DNA from: Pseudoalteromonas rubra
GTDB lineage: Bacteria > Pseudomonadota > Gammaproteobacteria > Enterobacterales > Alteromonadaceae
Direction of reading: 5' to 3'
Assembly: GCF_005887095.1 (NCBI RefSeq)
Contig: NZ_PNCI01000017.1
Span: 151,759-215,758, forward strand
Length of the DNA: 64,000 nucleotides
Of this stretch, positions 7,536-17,173 are shown piece after piece. The stretch's first letter is position 1. Each line of letters begins with the position of its first letter. Position numbers and translations under genes: made by a program. The notes beneath the pieces were generated by a model. That model did no database searches. It had not been told where the DNA came from and saw only the letters and a list, made by a program, of their open reading frames with translations.

Positions 7536-9008
7536 TTATTTCAGCCAGTTCACCATATTTTCCATCAGCGCTTTGGTGGCAACACTCCCTTGCTCACCGC
7601 CAACATCACATAAACCTAACCCGCAGCCATCAAAGTGATGCCCCGCATTTTCCAGCAGGTGTAGCTCACTGCCGCTGCGACACTGGATTTGCGCATACTG
7701 CTGATTAAAATTAAGCGCGTTAACCTGCGCGGGTCCACCGTTAATATCACCAGAAAGTGCGTTACAAAGCCTCAGTGATTGACTGGGAGAGACGATGACA
7801 TCCGCCATCCCGTGACTGATAAACATATCGGGTGCGATGCCTGGGTATTGCTCTATATAATCCAACAGGCTGTTATTCACTATCAGTGGCTCATTGCCAC
7901 TGAGCTCTTGCCAATCCGATTTGCCGGACAAAATTGCAAGCATATTTTTGATATAGCTGTGTGTATAGCTGCCATCTTGCAATTCCTTCAGCTGATGAGC
8001 AAAATCTGCTACCGGAAACATAGGCGCGATTTTGTTGATTAAGAATGGAAACTGCTGCGACAGCCATACCGCCATATGCCCGCCGGCAGACTGCCCCAAT
8101 AAACGAATAGACTTGAAGCTATGTGTGTACTTGTAGTTGTTGAACAATACCCACAAATAAGCATCTCTTATGTCGTTTTTACTATCTTCAATCGACACAT
8201 TATTACACGCAGGCCCAGCCTCTTGCTCTTGAGCCAGACGATAAAAAGGCATATACACAACGAAGCCAGCCTCGGTCAGCTGGGCAATTTGCGCTTCCAT
8301 TAAGCGCGCCGTTTTCAGCCTTGCTAACCACCCGCCACCATGGATGAGCATGATGGGAGTTGCGCTATGTTGATCCATGTTTTTATAAACACGCATTTCA
8401 AGGTGACACGTACCTTGCTCATTGTGCACTCTTTTGTAAGTGCTGCGTTGCAACAGTGGGATCTCACTAAAAGATTGAGGACGAGTTGTGACAGGTAATG
8501 TGGCACTGTAACCAGGCATCCAGGCATCTCTGGTAGAGTGTAAATCAGCGGTGCTGCCATATTTTTCCGCTTTGTGGTCAAATTCTCGCACACAAAAATC
8601 GATGTCTGATTCAGTTTTATAGTCGATATCAATTCGACACTGACTGTCACTGTAGTAGCGCCCTTGCTCCATGACTTCATCCTGGACGACAAGACAGCGC
8701 CCGTCTTGGTAGTGAAAAAGCTCAGGTAATAAATCCGGGCCGGGTTTTGTGGCAACTGCGGCATAACAATAGCTCGCGCTTTCCAGTATATCGACCAATT
8801 CCGGAGATTGATTTGAAAGCACTTCTCTCAATTCTTGATCATGATACTGAAAATAGCCCATAACGGCATTTAGAGGCGCATCCCCATCGTTGTAATCACC
8901 TGAAAGATAATGCTGCAGCAAAGCCTGGGGGTCAGGTAACGCAGCCGCGCTCACTGATGATGTGGCTGCCAGAGCAGCCAGTCCTAATATATGCGGTAGA
9001 TATTTCAT
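7536..9008 (-). CDS. Secreted alpha/beta hydrolase (HGGG, GxSxG esterase type)
   Basis: ATG at 9008 is preceded by AAGGAA and begins a signal peptide (MKYLPHILGLAALAATSSVS, cleavage near SAA). The mature protein carries an oxyanion-hole HGGGW motif near residue 223 and a nucleophile motif GQSAGG near residue 306. A plausible acid follows in HGMADVIVSP and a His in ENAGHHFDGCG near the C-terminus, so the triad is complete. This matches the hormone-sensitive-lipase/carboxylesterase lineage. A roughly 130-residue N-terminal extension with several cysteines has no assigned domain. About 490 residues is long for the family. The substrate is unknown. It is divergent from the RiPP genes, with no evidence of joint function. 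Confidence 0.8.
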   Translation of the reverse strand: MKYLPHILGLAALAATSSVSAAALPDPQALLQHYLSGDYNDGDAPLNAVMGYFQYHDQELREVLSNQSPELVDILESASYCYAAVATKPGPDLLPELFHYQDGRCLVVQDEVMEQGRYYSDSQCRIDIDYKTESDIDFCVREFDHKAEKYGSTADLHSTRDAWMPGYSATLPVTTRPQSFSEIPLLQRSTYKRVHNEQGTCHLEMRVYKNMDQHSATPIMLIHGGGWLARLKTARLMEAQIAQLTEAGFVVYMPFYRLAQEQEAGPACNNVSIEDSKNDIRDAYLWVLFNNYKYTHSFKSIRLLGQSAGGHMAVWLSQQFPFLINKIAPMFPVADFAHQLKELQDGSYTHSYIKNMLAILSGKSDWQELSGNEPLIVNNSLLDYIEQYPGIAPDMFISHGMADVIVSPSQSLRLCNALSGDINGGPAQVNALNFNQQYAQIQCRSGSELHLLENAGHHFDGCGLGLCDVGGEQGSVATKALMENMVNWLK

Positions 9009-9410
9009 AATGGTTCCTTGTTTGATCACCGCCAGCTATGACGCCCTGCGCAATAAAATATTTACTCTATTTTATTTGAGTGCAATAGCATCACATGCCC
9101 GACCATTTCATTTCGGCGCTCAGCGCGACTAATCGACCGCACCTCAAGCTCAGCTCTCCTTCACAATATCCACTTATCAAACCTTATTGAGTTCAACCCC
9201 GCTTATAACACAACGACCTAAGCGCCTGTTTTATATGTTTATTTTTATTATCTTCTGATTTTGACAGCCTGACAGAGAACTCGCATGATTGAAGGCGTAC
9301 CGATTAGAACTGACTTACAGATCGAACCCGGTGCACCAGTAGCTCTGTTATTGCTACTGGCAGGTCGACAGACCATATGATTGATAAATAACTCATTACA
9401 AGGAAATACC
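9009..9410. other. Intergenic region between hydrolase and RiPP precursor
   Basis: It holds the presumed divergent promoters. A 31-codon frame at 9285-9380 is present but unsupported. No strong hairpin is seen. Confidence 0.35.
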
Positions 9411-9590
9411 ATGAAAACAACTAAACAAAATGTAAAAGCAGTCATCGAAGCAGAAGAGCTACTAGCAAAAATTGAAGGTGGCTCAAAGCTGAGCAACAAC
9501 TACCTGAGCAAAGGCATGGCACATGACATGTTGTGTGCTGATGCAGTTGGTCCGGGTGTACAAATCTACGGATGTAGCCTAGCTGACTAA
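9411..9590 (+). CDS. RiPP precursor peptide with two core cysteines
   Basis: ATG at 9411 has AAGGAA at good spacing; the frame extends upstream without a ribosome site. The 59-residue product has a charged helical leader (KQNVKAVIEAEELLAKIEGG) ending in Gly-Gly at 23-24, with Leu -7 and Ile -4 as in double-glycine leaders. The 35-residue core starts SKLSNNYLSKG and ends VGPGVQIYGCSLAD, with cysteines at 42 and 55. It lies 46 bp upstream of a radical SAM/SPASM enzyme on the same strand, the standard precursor-maturase arrangement. The enzyme probably installs a crosslink, such as a thioether involving Cys, but the chemistry is not readable from sequence. No export or protease gene is adjacent. 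Confidence 0.8.
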   Translation: MKTTKQNVKAVIEAEELLAKIEGGSKLSNNYLSKGMAHDMLCADAVGPGVQIYGCSLAD

Positions 9591-9636
9591 CAGCCTGCTT
9601 AGTAATACGCACAATACCAAATGATTAGGGGCCAGT

Positions 9637-10974
9637 ATGACTGATTTAACACACAGATCTGATATTCGAATAAATGCTGCATACAGACAAACTTATGCGG
9701 TCTGGGAAATTACATTGAAATGCAATCTCGCCTGCAACCACTGTGGTTCGAGAGCAGGCGATGCAAGGGTTGATGAATTATCCACCAGTGAAGCACTGGA
9801 TTTAGTCGCGCAGATGGCAGATCTGGGTATTAAAGAAGTCACCCTAATCGGGGGCGAGGCATTTATGCGCCCCGACTGGTTACAAATTGCAGCAGAGATC
9901 ACCAAAAAAGGCATGAAGGCAACCATGACAACGGGTGGCTACGGGATTTCTCTCGGTACAGCTAAACGGATGAAGGAAGCGGGAATTGCGGCGGTCTCTT
10001 TGTCAATTGACGGGATGGAACGCAGCCACGACCTGCTCAGAGGCAAACAAGGCGCCTGGCAAAAGTGTTTTGAAACCATTGCACACCTGCGTGAAGCGGG
10101 GATCCCGGTTGGCTGTAACTCACAGGTAAATCGTGAGTCCATTGCCGAACTTCCTTCCCTGTACGAAGAGTTACTCAAAGCAGGTATTTCCGCGTGGCAA
10201 TTGGCTCTCACGGTCCCTATGGGAAATGCCGTCGAAAACTCGCATATCTTACTACAACCTTATGAACTCCTGGATGTGTTCCCGTTACTCGCCTACCTGT
10301 CCAAACGGGGTAACAGCGAGGGGATACGTGTACACATGGGTAATAACATTGGTTATTTTGGGCCGTATGAGCGATTGCTGAAAGAGCCCATCGCATCCGA
10401 GGCAAAGTGGGCCTTCACCCGCGGCTGTAGCGCAGGTCAAAATGCAATAGGCATTGAAGCCGATGGCAGCATCAAGGGTTGTCCATCACTACCAAGCGAT
10501 CAATATACAGGTGGCAATATTCGCGACCGTAAGCTGCAGGACATTTACCAGAATAGTCCCGAGCTGCGCATCAACGACATCACTACACCCGAAGATGCCA
10601 CCCGCCACCTGTGGGGCGAATGCAGCAGCTGTGAATTTGCCTCTGTATGCCGTGCAGGCTGTCACTGGACCGCTCATGTGTTTTTTGGCAAGCGCGGTAA
10701 TAACCCCTATTGTCATCACAGAGCACTGAAAAAAGCAGCTAAGAATCAAAGAGAAAGGTTCTATGTTAAACAAGCTGCTCCTGGCAAGCCGTTCGACCAT
10801 GGGGTCTTTGCGATACACGACGAGCTGTGTATTGTGAACGAAGATTCAGATCAGTTCCGCATTGATAACATGGCGATCCCTGCTCGCTGGCAAGAAGACG
10901 GACTGGATCTGCTCGCCCTTATTCATGAAGAAAAAGCCAGTGCGATTGAGAGTTATCGGTCATTGGTTAACTAA
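9637..10974 (+). CDS. Radical SAM/SPASM peptide maturase
   Basis: The protein has 445 residues with GGGG upstream of the ATG. The radical SAM CxxxCxxC cluster is Cys29, Cys33 and Cys36 (KCNLACNHCGS). It is followed by the LIGGEAFMRPD glycine-rich SAM-binding segment. The C-terminal SPASM region has Cys264, Cys282, Cys329, Cys332, Cys338, Cys342 and Cys359 (GCSAGQ, KGCPS, CSSCEFASVCRAGC), enough for auxiliary Fe-S clusters. This layout is typical of enzymes that modify ribosomal peptides, related in style to the PqqE/MftC/AlbA group. The immediately upstream 59-residue GG-leader peptide is the obvious substrate. About 100 C-terminal residues after the SPASM domain have no assigned role. Confidence 0.9.
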   Translation: MTDLTHRSDIRINAAYRQTYAVWEITLKCNLACNHCGSRAGDARVDELSTSEALDLVAQMADLGIKEVTLIGGEAFMRPDWLQIAAEITKKGMKATMTTGGYGISLGTAKRMKEAGIAAVSLSIDGMERSHDLLRGKQGAWQKCFETIAHLREAGIPVGCNSQVNRESIAELPSLYEELLKAGISAWQLALTVPMGNAVENSHILLQPYELLDVFPLLAYLSKRGNSEGIRVHMGNNIGYFGPYERLLKEPIASEAKWAFTRGCSAGQNAIGIEADGSIKGCPSLPSDQYTGGNIRDRKLQDIYQNSPELRINDITTPEDATRHLWGECSSCEFASVCRAGCHWTAHVFFGKRGNNPYCHHRALKKAAKNQRERFYVKQAAPGKPFDHGVFAIHDELCIVNEDSDQFRIDNMAIPARWQEDGLDLLALIHEEKASAIESYRSLVN

Positions 10975-11062
10975 AACTCACGTCACAGCGTTAAGGCGGC
11001 CTCAGACCAAAAGCAGGCCGCTCTGTGAGCCTATGGCAGTTATCCAGTCAGTTTATAGCTGC
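10975..11062. other. Downstream region of the RiPP operon
   Basis: An imperfect hairpin, GCGGCCT (10996-11002) with AGGCCGC (11015-11021), lies about 20 bp after the maturase stop. No T tract follows, so terminator function is doubtful. Confidence 0.3.
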
Positions 11063-11400
11063 TCAGTCAGCTTCTGAAATTTGATACTCGGCAGAGATAC
11101 ACTCGTACACCTCGGTAATCACCGGCTTGATGTGTACACTTTCCTGCCTTTTGTTAGGTGGTCGACACCAAGAATTACCGTGACGGTAATTACACAGAGT
11201 ATCCACAACATCATTGATTTTTAGAACGGTTTTAGGTCAGTCTGCTCGTTGAGCTGTAGTTCATCAGGCTAATATTTTTGCACTGAGGTAAAAGTGTTCG
11301 TCTCATTTCCCCTCAAAGATTTGGACAGGTTGTCCACATAAAGTTTTGAGTGGATGTTAATATCATTTTTTGGAATAGTAAAAACTGCTCGAACAACCAT
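11063..11400 (-). pseudogene. Decayed small gene, family not recognised
   Basis: From ATG at 11400 the minus strand reads MVVRAVFTIPKNDINIHSKL and on to SVQKY, then TAG, then in frame PDELQLNEQTDLKPF and TAA. A one-base shift continues as LKINDVVDTLCNYRHG, NSWCRPPNKRQE and TEVYECISAEYQISEAD, ending in TGA at 11063-11065. The segments are protein-like and contiguous across two lesions, suggesting a roughly 110-residue gene with one nonsense codon and one frameshift. No family or function is recognised, and the start has a weak ribosome site. It could also be fortuitous open frames. Confidence 0.35.
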
Positions 11401-11454
11401 GTTCACTGAATGCCGATTTTGAGTAATTGTATAAATAACTCTGAAACTAACTTA

Positions 11455-11479
11455 CAAAAAAAGGCGCTCACCAAGCGCC
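11455..11479 (-). terminator. Intrinsic terminator after the amber-interrupted pseudogene
   Basis: The stem GGCGCT (11463-11468) with AGCGCC (11474-11479) encloses a 5-nt loop. On the minus strand it is followed by eight T. It lies about 40 bp beyond the distal TAA at 11521, which supports reading 11521-12059 as one original gene. Confidence 0.75.
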
Positions 11480-11520
11480 AATTAAGAAGAGTTGGTTACT
11501 TTAATTTATTTCAACCATTC

Positions 11521-12059
11521 TTATTTAAAGGGCTTAACAATATTAAAGCCACTTAAAAATTCCTTCGAGTACTTCCTGTAAATAACCTTAGCTTTATCAC
11601 TATATAAAAGAGATGGATGTTTTTCTGATAAAAACTCAACCACTGGGTAACTTTCTCTCCTTAAGGCATCACTTAAACAAGTCTAAAACACTACAGAATC
11701 TTTGAATATGTAGTAGCTTCTATTCAAGAGAATTTTCAACATTTCTATCTCTCCATTAGAGCAAGACATAGAAATATGTGAATCATATTGCTCATCTGAT
11801 ATTCTATACCCAGTAGCATGCATTTTTTGCGATACAACATAAAAACCGAATGCTGTGACGCTTTCTAATATCCTAACCATCTCCTCATCGCTACATCTTT
11901 CACACTTATTTATATAGTTGATAAGCTGCTCTGAAGATGATGCTTCATATATAGCAAAATCAATAATTCTTCTTACATTATTCTCTTTTCCAATGGCCAA
12001 GTTTGAGAACATAAAAAACAGCAAAGTTACAATTTTAAAAAACCATTAATGTGTCCCAT
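11521..12059 (-). pseudogene. Broken exported protein with ankyrin-like repeats
   Basis: The frame visible from about 12024 encodes LLFFMFSNLAIGKENN, on to NGEIEMLKILLNRSYYIF, KDSVVF, then TAG at 11683-11685. The same frame continues DALRRESYPVVEFLSEKHP and ends NIVKPFK with TAA at 11521. The segments around the TAG look like ankyrin repeats (GEIEMLKILL; ESYPVVEFLSEKHPSLL). The signal peptide is also split. ATG at 12059 has GGAAG upstream, but a six-T run puts it out of frame, and one base change restores a hydrophobic N-terminus reading KIVTLLFFMFSN. Two lesions indicate a pseudogene, although the body could still start at TTG 12024. It is AT-rich and follows the hypothetical gene at 12072. 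Confidence 0.6.
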
Positions 12060-12071
12060 ATTTCTTCCGAT

Positions 12072-12716
12072 TTACATCCGATGCTCTAAAACGTGCTTAT
12101 TCCAATAGCTTTCATTCTGATTGCAAATGTCAGAAAGAATCCCTTTACCAATTGCTCCCTTGGCTATGAAGCTAGTTATCCTATAATTATTGATAAGAAC
12201 ACTATTAATATTTTTTGAAAAAAGTGATTTAGAACTGTTGATAAATTTTATTATTAAAAAAAGAGTTCCATTATCGGCTTCATTAGAGTGTGATTCAACT
12301 ACAAAGCAGTTTTCTGAAATCCGTAATCTGCTTTTTTCAGCACCAGCATAGTCAAGATGCTCATAAATCGAACTAACCAAAATATCATATTCAAATCCCT
12401 TTTTATTATTTAACTTATACTTACGGATCATGGCTTCGTTTATGAGCTCATAGGAGTCTCCCCTAATTTTTAGGGTTGAAACCTGCTTGTGTAACCCATC
12501 CACGTTTGATTTCTCAACGAAAGAGCTTAGTATAGAAGATTCATAATCATATATAATCCCTTCATTTAATTTGCATTTTTCAGCATAGACATGCCCCCGG
12601 AACCCCCTCTGCTTGTACGAAACATCATAGAGGAGACCATCACAAAGTTTATAATCGAATGCTTTTACAAAACCGCTTATAAACAGAAAAAAGATCAAAG
12701 TAAAATTATAAAACAC
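12072..12716 (-). CDS. Exported hypothetical protein, AT-rich
   Basis: The start is GTG at 12716 with AAGGAAAG upstream. The 214-residue product has a signal peptide (MFYNFTLIFFLFISGFVKAF) and no recognised domain. The mature part contains four cysteines (CDGLLYD, EKCKL, SENCFVV, DICNQN), which may form disulfides. Base composition is distinctly AT-richer than the adjoining parC, suggesting acquisition by transfer. The next gene on the strand is a pseudogene 12 bp away, so this may be the surviving member of a decaying accessory operon. No function is inferred. Confidence 0.6.
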   Translation of the reverse strand: MFYNFTLIFFLFISGFVKAFDYKLCDGLLYDVSYKQRGFRGHVYAEKCKLNEGIIYDYESSILSSFVEKSNVDGLHKQVSTLKIRGDSYELINEAMIRKYKLNNKKGFEYDILVSSIYEHLDYAGAEKSRLRISENCFVVESHSNEADNGTLFLIIKFINSSKSLFSKNINSVLINNYRITSFIAKGAIGKGILSDICNQNESYWNKHVLEHRM

Positions 12717-12867
12717 TACAACTTTCCTTCATCAAAGAAAAACAGCCACTGTATAATCCTGGGCACGTGAAGAGGAGACCTCTGTCTGGTGATGAGTTTG
12801 ATGTTCATGAGTACAGAGTGAAGAAAAGCAAGTGGACATCATGCATGCACAATGCCCACTCGATATA

Positions 12868-15174
12868 TTAAGACTCGCTCGATGGCTGTTCGCTGTCGTC
12901 TGCTTCAGCGACGTCATTGCCATTGTGCTCAATCTCAAAACCATCGACCCGTTGCAGGCCTCTGGGCAGCTTGTTACCGCGACGACCGCGTTCACCATAG
13001 TAGTGTTCCAGATCGCTGGGTTTAAGTGTGAGTTTGCGCTTGCCGGCATGTAAGGTTACAGCACAACCATCGGGTATTGCTGCGAGCACTTTTACAAACT
13101 CCTCGCGGGCCTGTACTTTGGCACTCGGGATAGAGATGATCTTGTTACCCTTACCTTTGGCCAGCTTAGGCAGATCGCGCAGCGGGAAGATCAGCATCCG
13201 GCCTTCGTTAGAAATGGCCATACACCGGTCGGTCGCCACATCACCCACTGTGATGGGTGCCATCAGCTCAGCCCCTTTCGGGATGCTAACGAGCGCCTTA
13301 CCGTTTTTATTTTTACTGACCAGGTCGTTAAACTCAGCAATAAAGCCGTAGCCGCCATCGGTGGCCATTAAATAAAGTGACTGCTCTTCACCCATCACCA
13401 CATGTTCAAAGTTGGTGCCTGCGGCAAGGTTAAAGCGCCCCGTCATGGGCTCCCCCTGGCTACGTGCTGATGGCAGGCTGTGCGCATCGGTGGCAAATGC
13501 CCGACCAGAGCTGTCGAGGAACACCGCCGGCTGATTACTGCGGCCTTTGGCCGATGCCTTATAACTGTCTCCGGCGCGGTAATTGAGTCCTTCAGCATCA
13601 ATATCATGACCTTTAGCAACCCGGGCCCAGCCTTTTTCAGACAGCACCACAGTGACTGATTCTGACGGGATCAGATCTTTTTCGCTCAAAGCCTTAGCTT
13701 CAAGGCGTTCCACAACCGGTGAACGACGCTCATCTCCGTACAATTCCGCGGCTTCGCGAATTTCTTTTTTCAGCAACGTCGACATTCTGCGCTCTGAGCC
13801 CAGCGTTTGCTCCAGCTTGTCACGCTCAGCGCTCAGCTCATCCTGCTCGCCCCGGATCTTCATTTCTTCAAGCTTCGCCAGGTGGCGCAGTTTTAAGTCT
13901 AAGATGGCTTCGGCTTGTTTATCCGACAGTCCAAAGCGGCTCATCAGCTCGTCTTTGGGCTTGTCTTCGGTGCGGATGATTTCAATCACTTCGTCGATAT
14001 TCAAAAAGGCGATCATTAAACCTTCAAGAATATGCAAACGCGCCAGCACCTTATCGAGGCGATACTGCAAGCGACGGCGCACCGTATCGCGACGGAACAC
14101 CAGCCACTCGGCCAGGATAGAACGTAAGTCTTTAACCTGAGGACGACCGTCCAGGCCAATCATGTTGAGGTTAACCCGATAGTTCTTTTCCAGATCTGTG
14201 GTGGCAAACAAGTGCGCCATCAGCGGCTCAACTTTCACCCGGTTAGAGCGCGGTACCACCACAATACGGGTTGGGTTTTCATGATCCGATTCATCGCGTA
14301 AATCAGCGACCATAGGCAACTTTTTAGCCGTCATCTGTGCCGCAATTTGCTCCAGCACCTTGGCACCGGATACCTGATGGGGCAACGCAGTGATCACTAC
14401 CTCACCCTGATCTTCTTCATACACCGCACGCATTTTAATCGAGCCGCGTCCGGTGGTGTAAATCTTCTGGATCTCCGCTTTCGGTGTGATGATCTCGGCT
14501 TCAGTTGGATAGTCCGGCGCCTGCACCATCTCCAGCACTTCTTCCAGTGTGGTTTTCGGCTTGTCCAGCAAGGTACAGCAGGCTTCAGCCAGCTCGCGCA
14601 CATTATGCGGTGGAATGTCTGTGGCCATACCTACGGCAATACCGGTCACGCCATTAAGCAGGATATGCGGCAATCGTGCCGGCAGCACCATAGGCTCATT
14701 CATGGTGCCGTCAAAGTTCGGGATCCAGTCAACCGTGCCCTGGCCCAACTCTTTGAGTAGTACTTCTGAGAATTTAGACAAGCGCGCTTCGGTATAACGC
14801 ATCGCAGCGAACGACTTAGGGTCGTCAGCCGCACCCCAGTTACCCTGGCCATCTATCAGTGGGTAGCGGTAGGAGAATGGCTGCGCCATCAGCACCATAG
14901 CTTCGTAACAGGCACTGTCGCCGTGCGGGTGGTATTTACCCAGCACGTCACCCACAGTACGGGCAGACTTTTTATATTTGGCTGCGGCCGACAGGCCCAG
15001 CTCGCTCATGGCATACACAATACGCCGTTGTACTGGCTTGAGGCCGTCGCCAATGTGTGGCAGGGCCCGGTCCATGATCACATACATGGAGTAATTGAGA
15101 TAGGCGTCTTCTGTGAAGCGGCCCATCGCCAGTTGTTCAATCCCCTGTAACGACAGGGTTTGCGGATCTGTCAT
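12868..15174 (-). CDS. parC: DNA topoisomerase IV subunit A
   Basis: ParC is the breakage-reunion subunit of topoisomerase IV, which decatenates daughter chromosomes. The 768 residues compare with about 750 in E. coli. The catalytic tyrosine is Tyr127 in [11 protein letters not shown]. The quinolone-determining segment reads [13 protein letters not shown] with Ser87 and Glu91 (equivalent to E. coli Ser80 and Glu84), the sensitive type. The winged helix and tower regions are intact, and C-terminal beta-pinwheel blades occupy about residues 500-740. It lies downstream of parE with 109 bp between, the usual gammaproteobacterial arrangement. Confidence 0.98.
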   Translation of the reverse strand: MTDPQTLSLQGIEQLAMGRFTEDAYLNYSMYVIMDRALPHIGDGLKPVQRRIVYAMSELGLSAAAKYKKSARTVGDVLGKYHPHGDSACYEAMVLMAQPFSYRYPLIDGQGNWGAADDPKSFAAMRYTEARLSKFSEVLLKELGQGTVDWIPNFDGTMNEPMVLPARLPHILLNGVTGIAVGMATDIPPHNVRELAEACCTLLDKPKTTLEEVLEMVQAPDYPTEAEIITPKAEIQKIYTTGRGSIKMRAVYEEDQGEVVITALPHQVSGAKVLEQIAAQMTAKKLPMVADLRDESDHENPTRIVVVPRSNRVKVEPLMAHLFATTDLEKNYRVNLNMIGLDGRPQVKDLRSILAEWLVFRRDTVRRRLQYRLDKVLARLHILEGLMIAFLNIDEVIEIIRTEDKPKDELMSRFGLSDKQAEAILDLKLRHLAKLEEMKIRGEQDELSAERDKLEQTLGSERRMSTLLKKEIREAAELYGDERRSPVVERLEAKALSEKDLIPSESVTVVLSEKGWARVAKGHDIDAEGLNYRAGDSYKASAKGRSNQPAVFLDSSGRAFATDAHSLPSARSQGEPMTGRFNLAAGTNFEHVVMGEEQSLYLMATDGGYGFIAEFNDLVSKNKNGKALVSIPKGAELMAPITVGDVATDRCMAISNEGRMLIFPLRDLPKLAKGKGNKIISIPSAKVQAREEFVKVLAAIPDGCAVTLHAGKRKLTLKPSDLEHYYGERGRRGNKLPRGLQRVDGFEIEHNGNDVAEADDSEQPSSES

Positions 15175-15283
15175 GATACACCTTATTGTTTGTTGTACCG
15201 CACACGAGTTATCGCGTTGGCGTAATCATCCGAATTTAATACTTGGTGGCACGCTTCATCGGCGCAGCACCATGGCAGCCAGC

Positions 15284-17173
15284 TTACACTTCTGCCTTAT
15301 CACCATGTTGTTCCAGCCAGGTCTTTCTGTCGCCGGCACGTTTCTTAGCCAATAACATATCCATCACTTCCAGCGTTTCCTCTGGTTCATCCAGGGTCAG
15401 TTGCACCAGACGGCGGGTATTGGGATCCATGGTGGTTTCACGCAGCTGCATCGGGTTCATTTCACCCAATCCTTTAAAGCGCTGTACGTTTACTTTGCCG
15501 CGCTTTTTCTCAGCTTCAATGCGGTCTAAGATGCCGCGCTTTTCATCTTCATCCAGCGCGTAAAACACTTCTTTACCCACGTCGATTCGGAACAAAGGAG
15601 GCATTGCCACATACACATGACCACGACGCACCAGCTCAGGAAAGTGTTTAACGAACAAGGCGCACAACAAAGTAGCAATGTGCAGTCCGTCGGAGTCAGC
15701 ATCGGCCAGAATACATACTTTGCCGTAGCGCAGCGCTGACAGATCTTCGGAGTCAGGGTCTATACCTAAAGCCACAGAGATGTCGTGGACTTCCTGCGAA
15801 GCCAAAATCTGCCCGGAATCCACTTCCCAGGTATTCAGAATCTTACCACGCAGCGGCATGATGGCCTGAAACTCGCGGTCACGCGCTTGTTTGGCAGAGC
15901 CCCCCGCTGAGTCCCCTTCCACCAGGAACAGCTCCGAACGTTCGGTTTCTGAGCCAGAGCAATCGGTTAGCTTACCCGGTAATGCCGGGCCACTGGTGAC
16001 CTTTTTACGCACCACTTTCTTGGCCGCACGCATACGTTTCTGGGCATTGCTGATACACAGTTCAGCCAATGCTTCGGCGGTGTCGGTGTGCTCATTCAGC
16101 CACAGGCTGAAAGCATCTTTGACAATCCCAGAAACAAAGGTGGCGCAAGAACGCGATGACAGTTTTTCTTTGGTCTGACCGGCAAATTGCGGATCCTGCA
16201 TTTTCACCGACAACACATAACTACACTTGTCCCAGACATCATCGGGGGTCAGCTTCACGCCACGTGGCAACAGGTTACGGAATTCACAAAATTCACGCAT
16301 GGCTTCCAGCAGACCCTGACGCAAGCCATTGACATGTGTACCGCCCTGCGCGGTGGGAATAAGGTTCACATAACTTTCGGTGATCGACTCACCACCCTCT
16401 GGCAACCAATGTAATGCCCAGTCAACGCCTTCTGTTGAGCCACTGAAGCTACCCACAAACGGGCTTTTCGGCAGTGTTTCATAGCCTTTCGCACTGTCTT
16501 TTAAGTAATCTTCCAGGCCTGATTCATAACACCATTCCTGCGTTTCTTTGGTTTGCTTGTTAATAAAGCGAATACGCAGACCCGGGCACAACACGGCTTT
16601 GGCTTTGAGCAGGTAGTTGAGCTTGCTGAGCGAGAAGTTGGCGGAATCAAAATAGCTGGGATCTGGCCAGAATTGCACTGAAGTACCGGTATTGCGTTTA
16701 CCAACCGTGCCAGTCACTTCTAAGTCTTCGACTTTGTCGCCATGTTCGAATGCCATCTGGTACACCTGGGCATCACGCTTAACCGTGATTTCAACCCGGG
16801 TTGATAAGGCGTTGACCACAGAGATCCCCACCCCGTGCAGACCACCGGAAAATTGGTAGTTCTTATTTGAGAATTTGCCACCAGCGTGCAGTTTGGTCAG
16901 GATCAGCTCTACGCCGGGGATCCCCTCTTCGGGGTGAATATCAACCGGCATGCCACGCCCGTCGTCAATCACCTGGAGCGAATTGTCTTCATGCAGGATC
17001 ACATCGATCTTGCTGGCATGGCCAGCCAGGGCCTCATCGACACTGTTGTCTATTACTTCCTGACCCAAGTGATTGGGTCGTGTGGTGTCGGTATACATGC
17101 CAGGCCGGCGTTTCACCGGCTCCAGGCCATTCAACACCTCAATGGCTTCGGCATTATAATTCTGCTGACTCAT
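15284..17173 (-). CDS. parE: DNA topoisomerase IV subunit B
   Basis: ParE is the ATPase subunit of topoisomerase IV. It has 629 residues, as in E. coli (630). The GHKL ATP-binding motifs are present (EVIDNSVDEALAG, then DDGRGMPVDIHPEEG and GGLHGVGISVVNALS). The TOPRIM domain shows LVEGDSAGGSAKQARDR and DADSDGLHI, the metal-binding acidic residues. Its start overlaps the yqiA stop by four bases (ATGA), indicating translational coupling within the yqiB-cpdA-yqiA-parE run. Confidence 0.98.
   Translation of the reverse strand: MSQQNYNAEAIEVLNGLEPVKRRPGMYTDTTRPNHLGQEVIDNSVDEALAGHASKIDVILHEDNSLQVIDDGRGMPVDIHPEEGIPGVELILTKLHAGGKFSNKNYQFSGGLHGVGISVVNALSTRVEITVKRDAQVYQMAFEHGDKVEDLEVTGTVGKRNTGTSVQFWPDPSYFDSANFSLSKLNYLLKAKAVLCPGLRIRFINKQTKETQEWCYESGLEDYLKDSAKGYETLPKSPFVGSFSGSTEGVDWALHWLPEGGESITESYVNLIPTAQGGTHVNGLRQGLLEAMREFCEFRNLLPRGVKLTPDDVWDKCSYVLSVKMQDPQFAGQTKEKLSSRSCATFVSGIVKDAFSLWLNEHTDTAEALAELCISNAQKRMRAAKKVVRKKVTSGPALPGKLTDCSGSETERSELFLVEGDSAGGSAKQARDREFQAIMPLRGKILNTWEVDSGQILASQEVHDISVALGIDPDSEDLSALRYGKVCILADADSDGLHIATLLCALFVKHFPELVRRGHVYVAMPPLFRIDVGKEVFYALDEDEKRGILDRIEAEKKRGKVNVQRFKGLGEMNPMQLRETTMDPNTRRLVQLTLDEPEETLEVMDMLLAKKRAGDRKTWLEQHGDKAEV

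Noticed and set aside
7536..9008. Secreted hydrolase as part of the RiPP locus
   Set aside because: It is divergent, has its own terminator and matches general esterases; nothing ties it to peptide maturation.
9285..9380. 31-codon frame upstream of the RiPP precursor
   Set aside because: It has only a weak ribosome site and no leader or cysteine features; probably chance in the upstream region.
13652..14140. 162-codon plus-strand frame antisense to parC
   Set aside because: It is a shadow of a highly conserved gene with biased codons.
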